Source: Kumtagia sp052180275
Lineage (GTDB): Bacteria; Pseudomonadota; Alphaproteobacteria; Rhizobiales; Rhizobiaceae
Assembly: GCF_052180275.1 (NCBI RefSeq)
Contig: NZ_CP197465.1
Coordinates: 496,001 to 560,000, forward strand
DNA length: 64,000 bases
Reading direction: 5' to 3'
Below, in pieces: positions 43,620 to 52,347 of this stretch. Position numbers and translations under genes: made by a program. Each line of letters begins with the position of its first letter. Position 1 is the first letter of the stretch. The notes beneath the pieces are model-generated. The model saw nothing but the letters and a program-made list of their open reading frames with translations. It was not told the DNA's origin and searched no databases.

Positions 43620-43725
43620 AATTCCTCCCGTCCTGCTTCAGGCACCATGCGCCGTGCATGGATGCCTCGAACAGGTATGCCTACTGTTTGTGCATGTGTC
43701 AACATGATCAAGATTTAAGCAATAT

Positions 43726-43735
43726 GTGCATGCAC
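43726..43735. promoter_or_regulatory. Palindrome in the divergent promoter region
   Basis: GTGCATGCAC is a perfect 10-base palindrome in the AT-rich gap between the GntR gene and the binding-protein gene. A related GTGCATGTG occurs at 43690-43698. Together they are candidate half-sites for the GntR regulator. Confidence 0.45.
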
Positions 43736-43844
43736 TTGGCCAAAACTTGGGCCTCCCGATTTCCTTAAAAAGATAAACTGGCACGCCGGTTGCATACACA
43801 TTGACAGACGCCAGCTTCATCCTCAGCTAATCCGGAGCATCATC

Positions 43845-44972
43845 ATGAATCCGCAATTCCTGATCAATCGCCGCAGCTTCATGAAAACCTCGGCCGCAGG
43901 CGCGGCTCTCGGCATCGTCGGCGGTGCGCTGCCGTTCGGCCAAGCCTTCGCGGCCACGGCCACCATCGGCTTCATCTATGTCGGCCCCAAGGACGACTAC
44001 GGCTACAATCAGGCGCATGCCGAGGGCGCAGCCGCGCTTAAGTCGATCGAGGGCATAACCGTCGTCGAGGAAGAGAACGTGCCGGAAACCGTCGATGTCC
44101 AGAAGACGATGGAATCGATGATCAATCTCGACGGCGCGACGCTGCTCTTCCCGACCTCCTTCGGCTATTTCGACCCGCATATGCTGGCGATGGCGGCAAA
44201 ATTCCCGGACATCCAGTTCCGCCACTGCGGCGGCATGTGGACCGAGGGCAAGCACCCGAAGAACACCGGGTCGTATTTCGGCTATATCGGCCAGGGCCAG
44301 TATCTCAACGGCATCGTTGCCGGCCATACGTCGAAGTCGAAAAAGATCGGCTTCGTCGCGGCAAAACCGATTCCGCAGGTGCTGCTCAACATCAACTCCT
44401 TCCTGCTCGGCGCGCGCGCGGTCGATCCGTCGATCACCTGCCAGGTCATCTTCACCGGCGAGTGGTCGCTGGCGGTCAAGGAGGCGGAGGCCACCAACGC
44501 GCTGATCGACCAGGGCGTCGACGTCGTCACCTGCCATGTCGACAGCCCGAAAGTGGTGGTCGAGACGGCCGCCGGCCGGGGCGCCTTCATCTGCGGCTAC
44601 CACGCCGACCAGTCGCCGCTCGCGCCGGAAAAATACCTCACGGGCGCCGAGTGGAACTGGGCGAACGTCTACAAGATGTATGTCGAGAAACTGATGGCCG
44701 GCGAGGAACTGCCGAATTTTACACGCGGCGGCCTGGCCGATGGTTTTGTCAAGATGAGCCCGCTCGGACCGGCGGTTGGCGAGCCGGCCAAGAAGCAGTT
44801 CGACGCGACGCTGGCGGAAATCATGAAGGGCGGCTTCGCCGTCATCAAGGGACCGCTGAAGAACAACAAGGGCGACGTGGTTGCGGCGGGCGGTCAGGTC
44901 TTCGTCGAAACGGCTCCCGAACTCGAAAGCATGGACTATCTGGTCGAGGGCGTCGTCGGCTCGACATCGTAG
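43845..44972 (+). CDS. BMP-family ABC transporter substrate-binding protein
   Basis: A 375-residue periplasmic binding protein of the BmpA/PnrA family, whose known members bind nucleosides or purine-like molecules. A Tat signal (INRRSFMKTSAAGAALGI) precedes the mature domain, which shows IGFIYVGPKDDYGYNQAH, LLFPTSFGYFDPHM and GYIGQGQYLNGIVAGHTSKS. In this operon the ligand is more likely biuret or a related ureido compound. It is the first gene of an eight-gene operon. Confidence 0.93.
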   Translation: MNPQFLINRRSFMKTSAAGAALGIVGGALPFGQAFAATATIGFIYVGPKDDYGYNQAHAEGAAALKSIEGITVVEEENVPETVDVQKTMESMINLDGATLLFPTSFGYFDPHMLAMAAKFPDIQFRHCGGMWTEGKHPKNTGSYFGYIGQGQYLNGIVAGHTSKSKKIGFVAAKPIPQVLLNINSFLLGARAVDPSITCQVIFTGEWSLAVKEAEATNALIDQGVDVVTCHVDSPKVVVETAAGRGAFICGYHADQSPLAPEKYLTGAEWNWANVYKMYVEKLMAGEELPNFTRGGLADGFVKMSPLGPAVGEPAKKQFDATLAEIMKGGFAVIKGPLKNNKGDVVAAGGQVFVETAPELESMDYLVEGVVGSTS

Positions 44973-44988
44973 GGTCGTGCTCCCACCA

Positions 44989-45128
44989 TCCCCCTTGTGG
45001 GGAGGGTCGGCACGATACGCGCCGGGGTGGGGGTCCACGCCATACTAGTCACCCCCAACTCCGCCTCAGCGTCGTCGCTTTGCAACCACGCTTCGTCGAC
45101 CTTCCCCGCAAGGGGAAGGGTGGGGCCT
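44989..45128. repeat. Intergenic palindromic element between binding protein and permease
   Basis: The 195-base spacer holds GC-rich inverted blocks: CCCCCTTGTGGGGAGGGT near 45000 and CTTCCCCGCAAGGGGAAGG near 45102-45120, with GGGGTGGGGGT and ACCCCCAACTCC between them. Composition and layout resemble the elements at 57088 and 60393. It may reduce expression of downstream genes relative to the binding protein. Confidence 0.6.
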
Positions 45129-45167
45129 AAGCCCATCGATGGAACTGCCTACGCATCGGAGCCATCC

Positions 45168-46286
45168 ATGACAGACATAGCGTCGAGTCCAGCACCGAGC
45201 TTCCAGTCGCCAGCGCTTTCCTCCGCGCTCGAATGGCTGGCGCGCCGCGCGGAAGGGTTCGTCATCCCTCTCGCCGCGCTGGTCGTCGGCATGGCGCTGT
45301 TCAGCATCTTCATCGCGCTGCTCGGCAAATCGCCTGCGCAACTGTTTGAGCTGATGTGGCGCGGCGGCTTCGGGTCCTGGTTCTCGGTCCAGAATACCTT
45401 GTCGCGGGCAGCACCCCTGCTTCTCGCGGCGCTATGCGTGGCGCTGCCGGCCCGGCTCGGGCTGGTGGTGATCGGCGGCGAGGGGGCGATCGTTCTCGGC
45501 GGCGTAGCGGCGGCGGCCGTCGCCGTCTGGGTGCAGGGTGCGCCGTCTTTCGTTGGCATTCTTCTGATGGGGATCGCGGGGGCGGTTGCCGGCGGCGTCT
45601 GGATAGGCGCCGTCGGCGCACTTCGCCATTATCGCGCCGTCAACGAGACCATCTCGTCGCTGCTGATGGCCTATATCGCGATCGCGCTGATGAACCAGTT
45701 GGTCGAAGGGCCGCTGCGCGACCCGGCCTCACTCAACAAGCCGTCGACGCATCCGATCGATCCGGCGTTTGTGGTCGGCCCGATGCCCGGAATGGACGTG
45801 CATTGGGGGCTGGTCGTCGGTATTGTCGCCTGTGTCATTTCCTGGTTGCTCATCGAGAAGACGCGCTGGGGCTTTGCCGCCCGCATCGCCGGCGGCAATG
45901 TGCGCGCCGCGCAGGTCCAGGGGCTTGCCGTCGGACCGCTGATCCTCGGTTTCTGCGCATTGGCGGGCGGCTTTGCCGGACTTGCGGGCATGATCGAGGT
46001 GGCGGCGGTGCAGGGCAACGCCAACGGCTCGCTGGCGGCCGGCTACGGCTACAGCGGTATCCTGGTCGCCTTTCTGGCGCGTCACAATCCGCTGGCGATC
46101 ATCCCGGTCGCTATCCTGCTTGGCGGCATCGACGCCTCGGGTGGCCTCCTGCAGCGTCGCATGGAGCTGCCCGACGCCACCGTGCAGGTGCTGCAAGGCA
46201 TGTTGTTCATCGTCATCCTGTTCAGCGAGACGTTCTACGGCCGCTTCAAGGCCTTCAATCCGGACCTCTGGAAAAGGAGCGCGTGA
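45168..46286 (+). CDS. ABC transporter permease (BMP/YufP type)
   Basis: A 372-residue permease with about ten hydrophobic helices, of the type that pairs with BMP-family binding proteins. Family segments are GLVVIGGEGAIVLGGVAAAA, ALRHYRAVNETISSLLMAYI (the conserved NE motif) and GYGYSGILVAFLARHNPLAI. ATG 45168 is selected because the frame upstream runs through the palindromic element. Its TGA stop overlaps the ATG of the next permease. Confidence 0.92.
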   Translation: MTDIASSPAPSFQSPALSSALEWLARRAEGFVIPLAALVVGMALFSIFIALLGKSPAQLFELMWRGGFGSWFSVQNTLSRAAPLLLAALCVALPARLGLVVIGGEGAIVLGGVAAAAVAVWVQGAPSFVGILLMGIAGAVAGGVWIGAVGALRHYRAVNETISSLLMAYIAIALMNQLVEGPLRDPASLNKPSTHPIDPAFVVGPMPGMDVHWGLVVGIVACVISWLLIEKTRWGFAARIAGGNVRAAQVQGLAVGPLILGFCALAGGFAGLAGMIEVAAVQGNANGSLAAGYGYSGILVAFLARHNPLAIIPVAILLGGIDASGGLLQRRMELPDATVQVLQGMLFIVILFSETFYGRFKAFNPDLWKRSA

Positions 46287-47212
46287 TGGAGCCCGTCGAC
46301 ATCGGCCTCTGGGGCGTGCCGCTCGCGATTCTGGGCGGGGCGATCCGTGTTTCCACCCCGTTCATCTTCGTGTCGCTCGGCGAGGCGATCACCGAAAGGT
46401 CGGGACGCATCAATCTCGGTCTCGAAGGCATTCTGGTGTTCGGCGCGATGGCCGCTTATGCGACCGCGGTGCTCACCGGCTCGCCATGGCTAGGCGTATT
46501 GGTGGCTGCGGCGTCCGGCGCGGTCTTCGGCCTGTTCCACGGCTGGATCTGCAAGTTCCCAAAAGTCAACGACATCGCCATCGGCATTGCGTTGATGCTG
46601 TTTGGGTCGGGGCTCGCCTTCTTCTTCGGAAAACCGTTCATCCAGCCATCTGCGCCGGACCTGCCGGCGATCTCCTTCGGCTGGTGGTCGTCGATCCCGC
46701 AGGTGCAGGCCGCGCTCAGCATCAACGTGCTGTTCCTGATCGGCGCAGCGCTTGCCGTGTTCTTGTGGTGGGCGTTCAAAAACACCCGCGCCGGGCTGAT
46801 CCTGCGCGTCGTCGGCGACAGTTCGGATGCCGCCCGCGCCATGGGGCTCAATCCGGACACGGTGCGCCTGTTCGCCACGGCGACCGGCGGCGCGCTCGCG
46901 GCGATCGGCGGCGCCTACCTGTCGCTCTATTATCCCGGAAGCTGGAGCGAGGGCGTGTCGTCCGGTCAGGGCCTGATGGCTGTGGCGCTGGTCATCTTCG
47001 CCCGCTGGAATCCGCTCGGCTGCTTTGCCGCCGCGCTGCTGTTCGGCGGAGCGGGAGCGCTTGGGCCGGCGCTGCAATCGGTCGGCGTCACCCAGGGCTA
47101 TTATTTGTTCTACGCAGCACCCTACGTGCTGACCCTCGGCATCATGATCCTCACCTCGTCGCGTGGCCGCTCGCTGGCCGGTGCGCCCGGCGAACTGTCG
47201 ATCACCAAATAG
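46286..47212 (+). CDS. ABC transporter permease (BMP/YufQ type)
   Basis: A 308-residue permease, partner of the preceding one. It contains TPFIFVSLGEAITERSGRIN, LGLEGILVFGAMAAY and the QGLMAVALVIFARWNPLGCF segment typical of this branch. The overlapping TGATG junction couples its translation to the upstream permease. It ends nine bases before the AGGAG-led biuret hydrolase gene. Confidence 0.93.
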   Translation: MEPVDIGLWGVPLAILGGAIRVSTPFIFVSLGEAITERSGRINLGLEGILVFGAMAAYATAVLTGSPWLGVLVAAASGAVFGLFHGWICKFPKVNDIAIGIALMLFGSGLAFFFGKPFIQPSAPDLPAISFGWWSSIPQVQAALSINVLFLIGAALAVFLWWAFKNTRAGLILRVVGDSSDAARAMGLNPDTVRLFATATGGALAAIGGAYLSLYYPGSWSEGVSSGQGLMAVALVIFARWNPLGCFAAALLFGGAGALGPALQSVGVTQGYYLFYAAPYVLTLGIMILTSSRGRSLAGAPGELSITK

Positions 47213-47223
47213 GAGTTTTCGCT

Positions 47224-47925
47224 GTGAATGCCATGCCGGAAATCTCCGAAAAATTCATCGAGGCCGATCCCTATCCCTGGCCCTACAACGGCGCGCTCAG
47301 GCCCGACAACACGGCGCTGATCATCATCGACATGCAGACCGATTTCTGCGGCCCGGGTGGCTATGTCGACCATATGGGCTACGATCTGTCGCTGGTCCGC
47401 GCCCCGATCGAGCCGATCAAGTCGGTACTGTCAGCCATGCGGGCCAAGGGCTATACGATCATCCACACGCGCGAAGGCCACCGTCCGGACCTCGCCGACC
47501 TGCCCGCCAACAAGCGCTGGCGCTCGCGGCGCATCAATGCAGGCATCGGCGATCCCGGCCCCTGCGGCCGCATCCTGGTGCGCGGCGAGCCGGGCTGGGA
47601 CATCATCCCCGACCTCTATCCGGTTGAGGGCGAGCCGATTATCGACAAACCCGGCAAGGGCTCGTTCTGTGCGACGGACCTCGAACTTATCCTCAACCAG
47701 CGCGGCATCGACAACATCGTGCTCACCGGCATCACCACGGACGTCTGCGTGCACACGACCATGCGCGAGGCCAACGACCGCGGCTTCGAATGCGTGATGC
47801 TGGAGGACTGCTGCGGCGCGACCGACTACGGCAACCACCTCGCGGCGATCAAGATGATCAAGATGCAGGGCGGCGTCTTCGGCGCGGTGTCGAACTCGAA
47901 GACCTTCGTGGAGCAACTGCCATGA
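47224..47925 (+). CDS. biuH: Biuret amidohydrolase
   Basis: A 233-residue cysteine hydrolase of the isochorismatase-like family. Asp36 (IIIDMQTDF), Lys142 (IDKPGKGSF) and Cys175 (TTDVCVHTT) form the triad at the same numbering I recall for Rhizobium leguminosarum BiuH, and Gln215 is also in place. BiuH splits biuret into allophanate and ammonia. The start is GTG at 47224, eight bases after AGGAG; ATG 47233 is possible. The allophanate hydrolase gene further down completes the pathway. Confidence 0.9.
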   Translation: MNAMPEISEKFIEADPYPWPYNGALRPDNTALIIIDMQTDFCGPGGYVDHMGYDLSLVRAPIEPIKSVLSAMRAKGYTIIHTREGHRPDLADLPANKRWRSRRINAGIGDPGPCGRILVRGEPGWDIIPDLYPVEGEPIIDKPGKGSFCATDLELILNQRGIDNIVLTGITTDVCVHTTMREANDRGFECVMLEDCCGATDYGNHLAAIKMIKMQGGVFGAVSNSKTFVEQLP

Positions 47926-49466
47926 TCATTCCGCCCCCAGCCCCGCGCGAAAACAAAGCCGTCGGCGTCTCGACGCTTGGCATGACCATGCGCTTCGGCG
48001 CCTTTACCGCGCTGGACGACGTGTCGATCAAGGTGCCGGCGGGTTCCTTCCACGCCCTGCTCGGCGAGAACGGCGCCGGCAAGTCGACGCTGGTCAAATG
48101 CATCATGGGTTTTTATCACCCAACCTCCGGCCAGATCATGGTCGACGGCAAGGAGGAGCCGATCACCAGCCCGAAGGATGCATCGGCGCTCGGGCTCGGC
48201 ATGGTCTACCAGCATTTCACCCTCGTCCCGTCACTGACCGGCGCGGAAAACCTCGTCATCTCGCGCGAGAACGTGCCGCGCGTCATCGACTGGCCTAGGG
48301 AGCGCAAGGCGCTCGCGACGTTCATGGAGACGATGCCGTTCATGCTCCCTCTCGACGCCAAGGTGGCCGAGATGGCGGCGGGCGAAAAGCAGAAGCTGGA
48401 GATCATCAAGCAGCTCTATCTCGGGCGCAATTTCCTGGTGCTGGACGAGCCGACCTCGGTGCTGACCCCCGGCGAGGCGGAGGAGGTGCTGGGCCTGGTG
48501 CGTGGCATGACGGTGGCGGGCGACCTCACGGTGCTGATGATCAGCCACAAGTTCCACGAGGTGACGTCCTTCGCCGACGATTTTACGGTCCTGCGCAAGG
48601 GCAGGATGACAGGCACGGGGAAGGTCTCAGAGCATGACCGGCAGGCCATGGCGGCGATGATGATCGGCGACCAGCCGATCGCCAAGCTCGACACGCGCAC
48701 CCACTTCAATGGCTCGTCGAAGACGGTGCTGGCGGTGAAGGGGCTGAAGGCGCCGGACCGCACCGGCCTGAAAACCATCAACATCGCCGATCTCGACGTG
48801 AAGTCGGGCGAGATCGTCGGCATCGCCGGCATTTCCGGCAACGGCCAGAAGGAGTTTCTGGAGGTGCTGGCCGGCCAGCGCCAGCGCGATGCGGGCGAGG
48901 TCAAGGTCAAGGGCGCGCCCTATGGCGCCAGCCGGGGCGAGGCGCGCGTGCTCAATGTGCGCTTCATTCCAGAAGAGCCCCTGCGCAACGCCTGCGCGCC
49001 GAAAATGACGGTCGCCGAAAACATTGCCTTCCGCACCTTCGACCTCGGCAAGTCAGGCGAACCGGTGAGCTGGGTGTCGGCAAGTGCGATCAAGGCCTAT
49101 GCGGCGCAGCTCGTCGCGCAGTTCAAGGTCAAGACCGCCTCGCTCGCCTCGCCCATCCAGTCGCTGTCGGGCGGCAACGTGCAGCGCGCCGTGCTGGCGC
49201 GCGAGCTGACGGGCGATGTTGACCTGCTGATCGTCTCCAACCCTTGTTTCGGGCTGGATTTTTCGGCGGTTGCCGAAATCCGCGCCCGCATCATGAAGGC
49301 GCGCAACGCAGGTGCCGCGGTGCTGCTGATGTCGGAGGACCTCGACGAGCTGCTGGAGCTCTCCGATCGCATCCTGGTCATGTCCGACGGCGCGCTGGTC
49401 TATGAAACGCCGATCGCGCAGGCGAGCGTGCAGACCATCGGCGAGCACATGGCGGGGCACCACTGA
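47922..49466 (+). CDS. ABC transporter ATP-binding protein (BMP type)
   Basis: A 514-residue double ATPase, the motor of the importer formed with the two permeases and the BMP-type binding protein. First half: Walker A LLGENGAGKSTLV (about 46-58), Walker B FLVLDEPTSVLT. Second half: GISGNGQKEFLEVLAG and the signature SLSGGNVQRAVLAREL. The second Walker B position reads LLIVSNPCFGLDF, where the usual DEP is replaced by SNP, as in related YufO-type proteins. The ATGA overlap with biuH couples translation. Confidence 0.93.
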   Translation: MIIPPPAPRENKAVGVSTLGMTMRFGAFTALDDVSIKVPAGSFHALLGENGAGKSTLVKCIMGFYHPTSGQIMVDGKEEPITSPKDASALGLGMVYQHFTLVPSLTGAENLVISRENVPRVIDWPRERKALATFMETMPFMLPLDAKVAEMAAGEKQKLEIIKQLYLGRNFLVLDEPTSVLTPGEAEEVLGLVRGMTVAGDLTVLMISHKFHEVTSFADDFTVLRKGRMTGTGKVSEHDRQAMAAMMIGDQPIAKLDTRTHFNGSSKTVLAVKGLKAPDRTGLKTINIADLDVKSGEIVGIAGISGNGQKEFLEVLAGQRQRDAGEVKVKGAPYGASRGEARVLNVRFIPEEPLRNACAPKMTVAENIAFRTFDLGKSGEPVSWVSASAIKAYAAQLVAQFKVKTASLASPIQSLSGGNVQRAVLARELTGDVDLLIVSNPCFGLDFSAVAEIRARIMKARNAGAAVLLMSEDLDELLELSDRILVMSDGALVYETPIAQASVQTIGEHMAGHH

Positions 49467-50134
49467 TGGCCGAGATACCAGCCGCTCCCTTTCCGTTCAC
49501 CTTCGACCCGAAGTCGATGGCGCTGGTGGTCATCGACATGCAGCGCGATTTCGCCGAGCCCGGTGGCTTCGGGGCAAGCCTCGGCAACGACGTATCGCGC
49601 GTCCAGAAAATTGTGCCGACGGTGAAGAAACTGATCGAGGGCTTTCGTGCCGCCGGCCTGCCGGTGATCCACACGATGGAGTGCCACCGGCCCGACCTTT
49701 CCGACCTGCCGCCCGCCAAGCGCGACCGCGGCAACCCCACAATCCGCATCGGCGACGAGGGTCCCATGGGCCGCGTTCTCATCGCCGGCGAGCCGGGCAC
49801 GGCCATACTGGAGGAGCTTGCGCCGTTGCCCGGCGAGATCGTCATCGAAAAACCCGGCAAGGGCGCCTTCTATGCCACGCCCTTCGGCGACGAGTTGAAA
49901 CGGCTCGGCGCGCAGCAGCTCGTCTTTGCCGGCGTGACCACGGAAGTCTGCGTGCAGACCACCATGCGCGAGGCGAACGACCGGGGTTATGAATGCCTGC
50001 TCGCCGAGGACGCCACGGAAAGTTATTTTCCAGAGTTCAAGGCGGCAGCACTTGCCATGATCCGCGCCCAGGGTGCGATCGTCGGCTGGACGGCGACCAC
50101 CGACGAGGTGTTGCAGGGAATTGCGGATGCCTAA
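49466..50134 (+). CDS. Second isochorismatase-like cysteine hydrolase
   Basis: A 222-residue paralogue of the biuret hydrolase. The triad residues are Asp24 (VVIDMQRDF), Lys129 (IEKPGKGAF) and Cys162 (TTEVCVQTT). The MREANDRG segment after the cysteine is shared with BiuH. Possible substrates are triuret, a substituted biuret, N-carbamoyl compounds or other amides; sequence alone does not choose. It overlaps the ATPase stop (TGATG) and the cupin start by eight bases. Confidence 0.88.
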   Translation: MAEIPAAPFPFTFDPKSMALVVIDMQRDFAEPGGFGASLGNDVSRVQKIVPTVKKLIEGFRAAGLPVIHTMECHRPDLSDLPPAKRDRGNPTIRIGDEGPMGRVLIAGEPGTAILEELAPLPGEIVIEKPGKGAFYATPFGDELKRLGAQQLVFAGVTTEVCVQTTMREANDRGYECLLAEDATESYFPEFKAAALAMIRAQGAIVGWTATTDEVLQGIADA

Positions 50135-50477
50135 TCTTAGCTTCGCTGGACTCCTTGCTGGAGGCTGGCGCGACTTGGCATTCGAGCATTTTCGCGACGG
50201 CATCGGGGTGTTTTGGCTGCTCAAGGGCGGCCCGGTGGAGCCCTCGGTCGCGGTGCTGAAATACGCTCCCGGCGCCGGGGTGCCGCGCCACCGCCATGCC
50301 GGGCTGGAGACGATCGTGGTGCTGGAGGGCACCCAGTCGGACGAGAATGGCGACTATGCTGCCGGCAGCGTGGTGCTCAACCCGGTGGGCACCGAACATT
50401 CCGTCTGGACGGAAAAGGGCTGCGTCGTGCTGATCCAGTGGGACCTGCCGGTGATTTTCGTAAGGGAGGCGATATGA
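50127..50477 (+). CDS. Small cupin protein in the biuret operon
   Basis: A 116-residue single-domain cupin. The metal-ligand motifs are GAGVPRHRHAGLETIVVLEG (His54, His56, Glu60) and GTEHSVWT (late His). It resembles ChrR/anti-sigma-type or sensor cupins, with no catalytic partner identified. It is tightly embedded, overlapping genes on both sides, so it likely belongs to the pathway as an isomerase, carrier or regulator of unknown role. Confidence 0.85.
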   Translation: MPNLSFAGLLAGGWRDLAFEHFRDGIGVFWLLKGGPVEPSVAVLKYAPGAGVPRHRHAGLETIVVLEGTQSDENGDYAAGSVVLNPVGTEHSVWTEKGCVVLIQWDLPVIFVREAI

Positions 50478-52276
50478 CCGACATTCCATTCGACATCGGG
50501 AGCTTGCACGAAGCCTATACGGCGGGGCTTTCGGCGGGCGCGGTGGTCCAGGCGGTCTATGACCGGCTGGTGGCGGTCGACGATCCCGGCATCTTCATCC
50601 ATCTCGCCGACAAGATTTCCGTGCTCGCGGAGGCTGACGGGCTTGGGGCCTTCGATCCGGTTGCAAAACCGCTGTGGGGCATTCCCTTTGCCGTCAAGGA
50701 CAATATCGACGTCGCGGGCATGCCGACCACGGCGGCATGCCCGGCCTTTGCCTATTCGCCGGACAGGGACGCGACCGTCGTTGCGCTGCTGAAGGCGGCC
50801 GGCGCGCTGGTGATCGGCAAGACCAATCTCGACCAGTTCGCCACCGGCCTCGTCGGCGTGCGCACGCCCTATCCGGTGCCGCGCAACGCCGTCGATCCGG
50901 CTCTGGTGCCCGGCGGCTCCTCCTCCGGCTCCGCCGTTGCCGTGGCGCACGGCATCGTCTCGTTTTCGCTCGGCACCGACACGGCCGGCTCGGGGCGTGT
51001 GCCGGCCGGCCTGAACAACATCGTCGGGCTGAAGCCGACCGTCGGCGCGCTGTCGACCACCGGCGTGGTTCCCGCCTGCAAAACCCTCGATTCCGTTTCG
51101 ATCTTCGCGCTAACCGTCGACGACGCCTATTCCGTGTTTTCGGTGGCGGCGGCTCCGGATGCCTCGGATCCTTATTCGAAAACCGTGGCAGTCGCGCCGC
51201 TCGTCCCTAGCCCTCCGGTCCTGACCGTCGGTGTCCCGGCACGCGCCGACCGGCAATTCTTCGGCGACGCGGCCATGGAAGCCGGTTTCGACGCATCGCT
51301 GGCAAAACTCCAGTCGCTTGGCTGCCGTCTCGTCGAGATGCCTTTCGGCGATTTCTACAACACCGCCAATCTTCTCTATGAAGGCGCCTGGGTGGCCGAA
51401 CGCTACGCGGCGATCGCCGGCTTCATGGACACGCATGAGGCCGACATGCATCCGGTGACGGCAAAGATCATCGGCGCAGCGCGGAAACTGTCGGCGGCGG
51501 ATGCGTTTCGCGGCCTTTATGCGCTGCAGGCCTACAAGGCGAAATTGGCGCCGCTGATTGCCTCGGTCGACCTGATCTGCGTGCCGACCGCGCCGACGCA
51601 TTACACGGTCGACGCGGTGCTGGCCGACCCGGTCGTCACCAACAGCCGCAACGGCACCTACACCAATTTCGTCAACCTGCTCGACATGTGCGGCATTGCC
51701 GTACCTTCAGGCAAACGATCCGACGGGCTGCCGATGAGTGTCACCCTGCTTGCCACGGCGGGCAAGGACGGGCTTGTCGCGTCGCTTGCCGAGCAGGTGC
51801 ATGCGCTTGCCGGCGTCACGCTCGGCGCCACCGGCTGGCCGCTTCCCGCCGTTCGGGAAAAGTCGGCCGAGCCCGCCGACGGCATCGAACTGGCCGTCGT
51901 CGGCGCGCATCTATCCGGCATGCCGCTGAACTGGCAACTCCAGGACCTTGGCGCACACTTCTGCCGGACGACGCGCACCGCCGCCTCCTACAGGCTCTAC
52001 GCTCTGGTCGGCCAGAAAGTGCCGAAACCCGGCCTTGTGCGCACGACCGACGGCGGCGAATCCATCGAGGTCGAGATCTGGCGTCTCGATCCGGCTTCGT
52101 TCGGTCGCTTCGTTGCGGCCATACCGGCGCCGCTCGGCATTGGCTCGCTCGACCTCCAAGACGGTTCGGCCTGCAAGGGTTTTCTGGTGGAAACCGCCGG
52201 ATTGCATGGGGCGACCGACATTTCGCATTACGGGGGCTGGCGCGCTTATGTCCGCGAGGCTATCGCGGCTGCGTAA
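50474..52276 (+). CDS. atzF: Allophanate hydrolase
   Basis: A 600-residue AtzF-type enzyme that breaks allophanate into ammonia and carbon dioxide. The amidase-signature triad is Lys75 (FAVKDNIDV), Ser149 (GGSSSGSA) and Ser173 (TAGSGRVPAG), with the same spacings as AtzF of Pseudomonas ADP. The C-terminal domain (about 470-600, with VVGAHLSGMPLNWQL) is present, so the enzyme should remove both amide and N-carboxyl groups. ATGA overlap with the cupin gene. No cyanuric acid hydrolase is in the window. Confidence 0.94.
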   Translation: MTDIPFDIGSLHEAYTAGLSAGAVVQAVYDRLVAVDDPGIFIHLADKISVLAEADGLGAFDPVAKPLWGIPFAVKDNIDVAGMPTTAACPAFAYSPDRDATVVALLKAAGALVIGKTNLDQFATGLVGVRTPYPVPRNAVDPALVPGGSSSGSAVAVAHGIVSFSLGTDTAGSGRVPAGLNNIVGLKPTVGALSTTGVVPACKTLDSVSIFALTVDDAYSVFSVAAAPDASDPYSKTVAVAPLVPSPPVLTVGVPARADRQFFGDAAMEAGFDASLAKLQSLGCRLVEMPFGDFYNTANLLYEGAWVAERYAAIAGFMDTHEADMHPVTAKIIGAARKLSAADAFRGLYALQAYKAKLAPLIASVDLICVPTAPTHYTVDAVLADPVVTNSRNGTYTNFVNLLDMCGIAVPSGKRSDGLPMSVTLLATAGKDGLVASLAEQVHALAGVTLGATGWPLPAVREKSAEPADGIELAVVGAHLSGMPLNWQLQDLGAHFCRTTRTAASYRLYALVGQKVPKPGLVRTTDGGESIEVEIWRLDPASFGRFVAAIPAPLGIGSLDLQDGSACKGFLVETAGLHGATDISHYGGWRAYVREAIAAA

Positions 52277-52347
52277 GGGCTATCGGCTGGCGAGTTCGGC
52301 TGCGGCCGGTCCCTATTTGGTCAAACCGGCTGACTGAAGGCAGTCTT

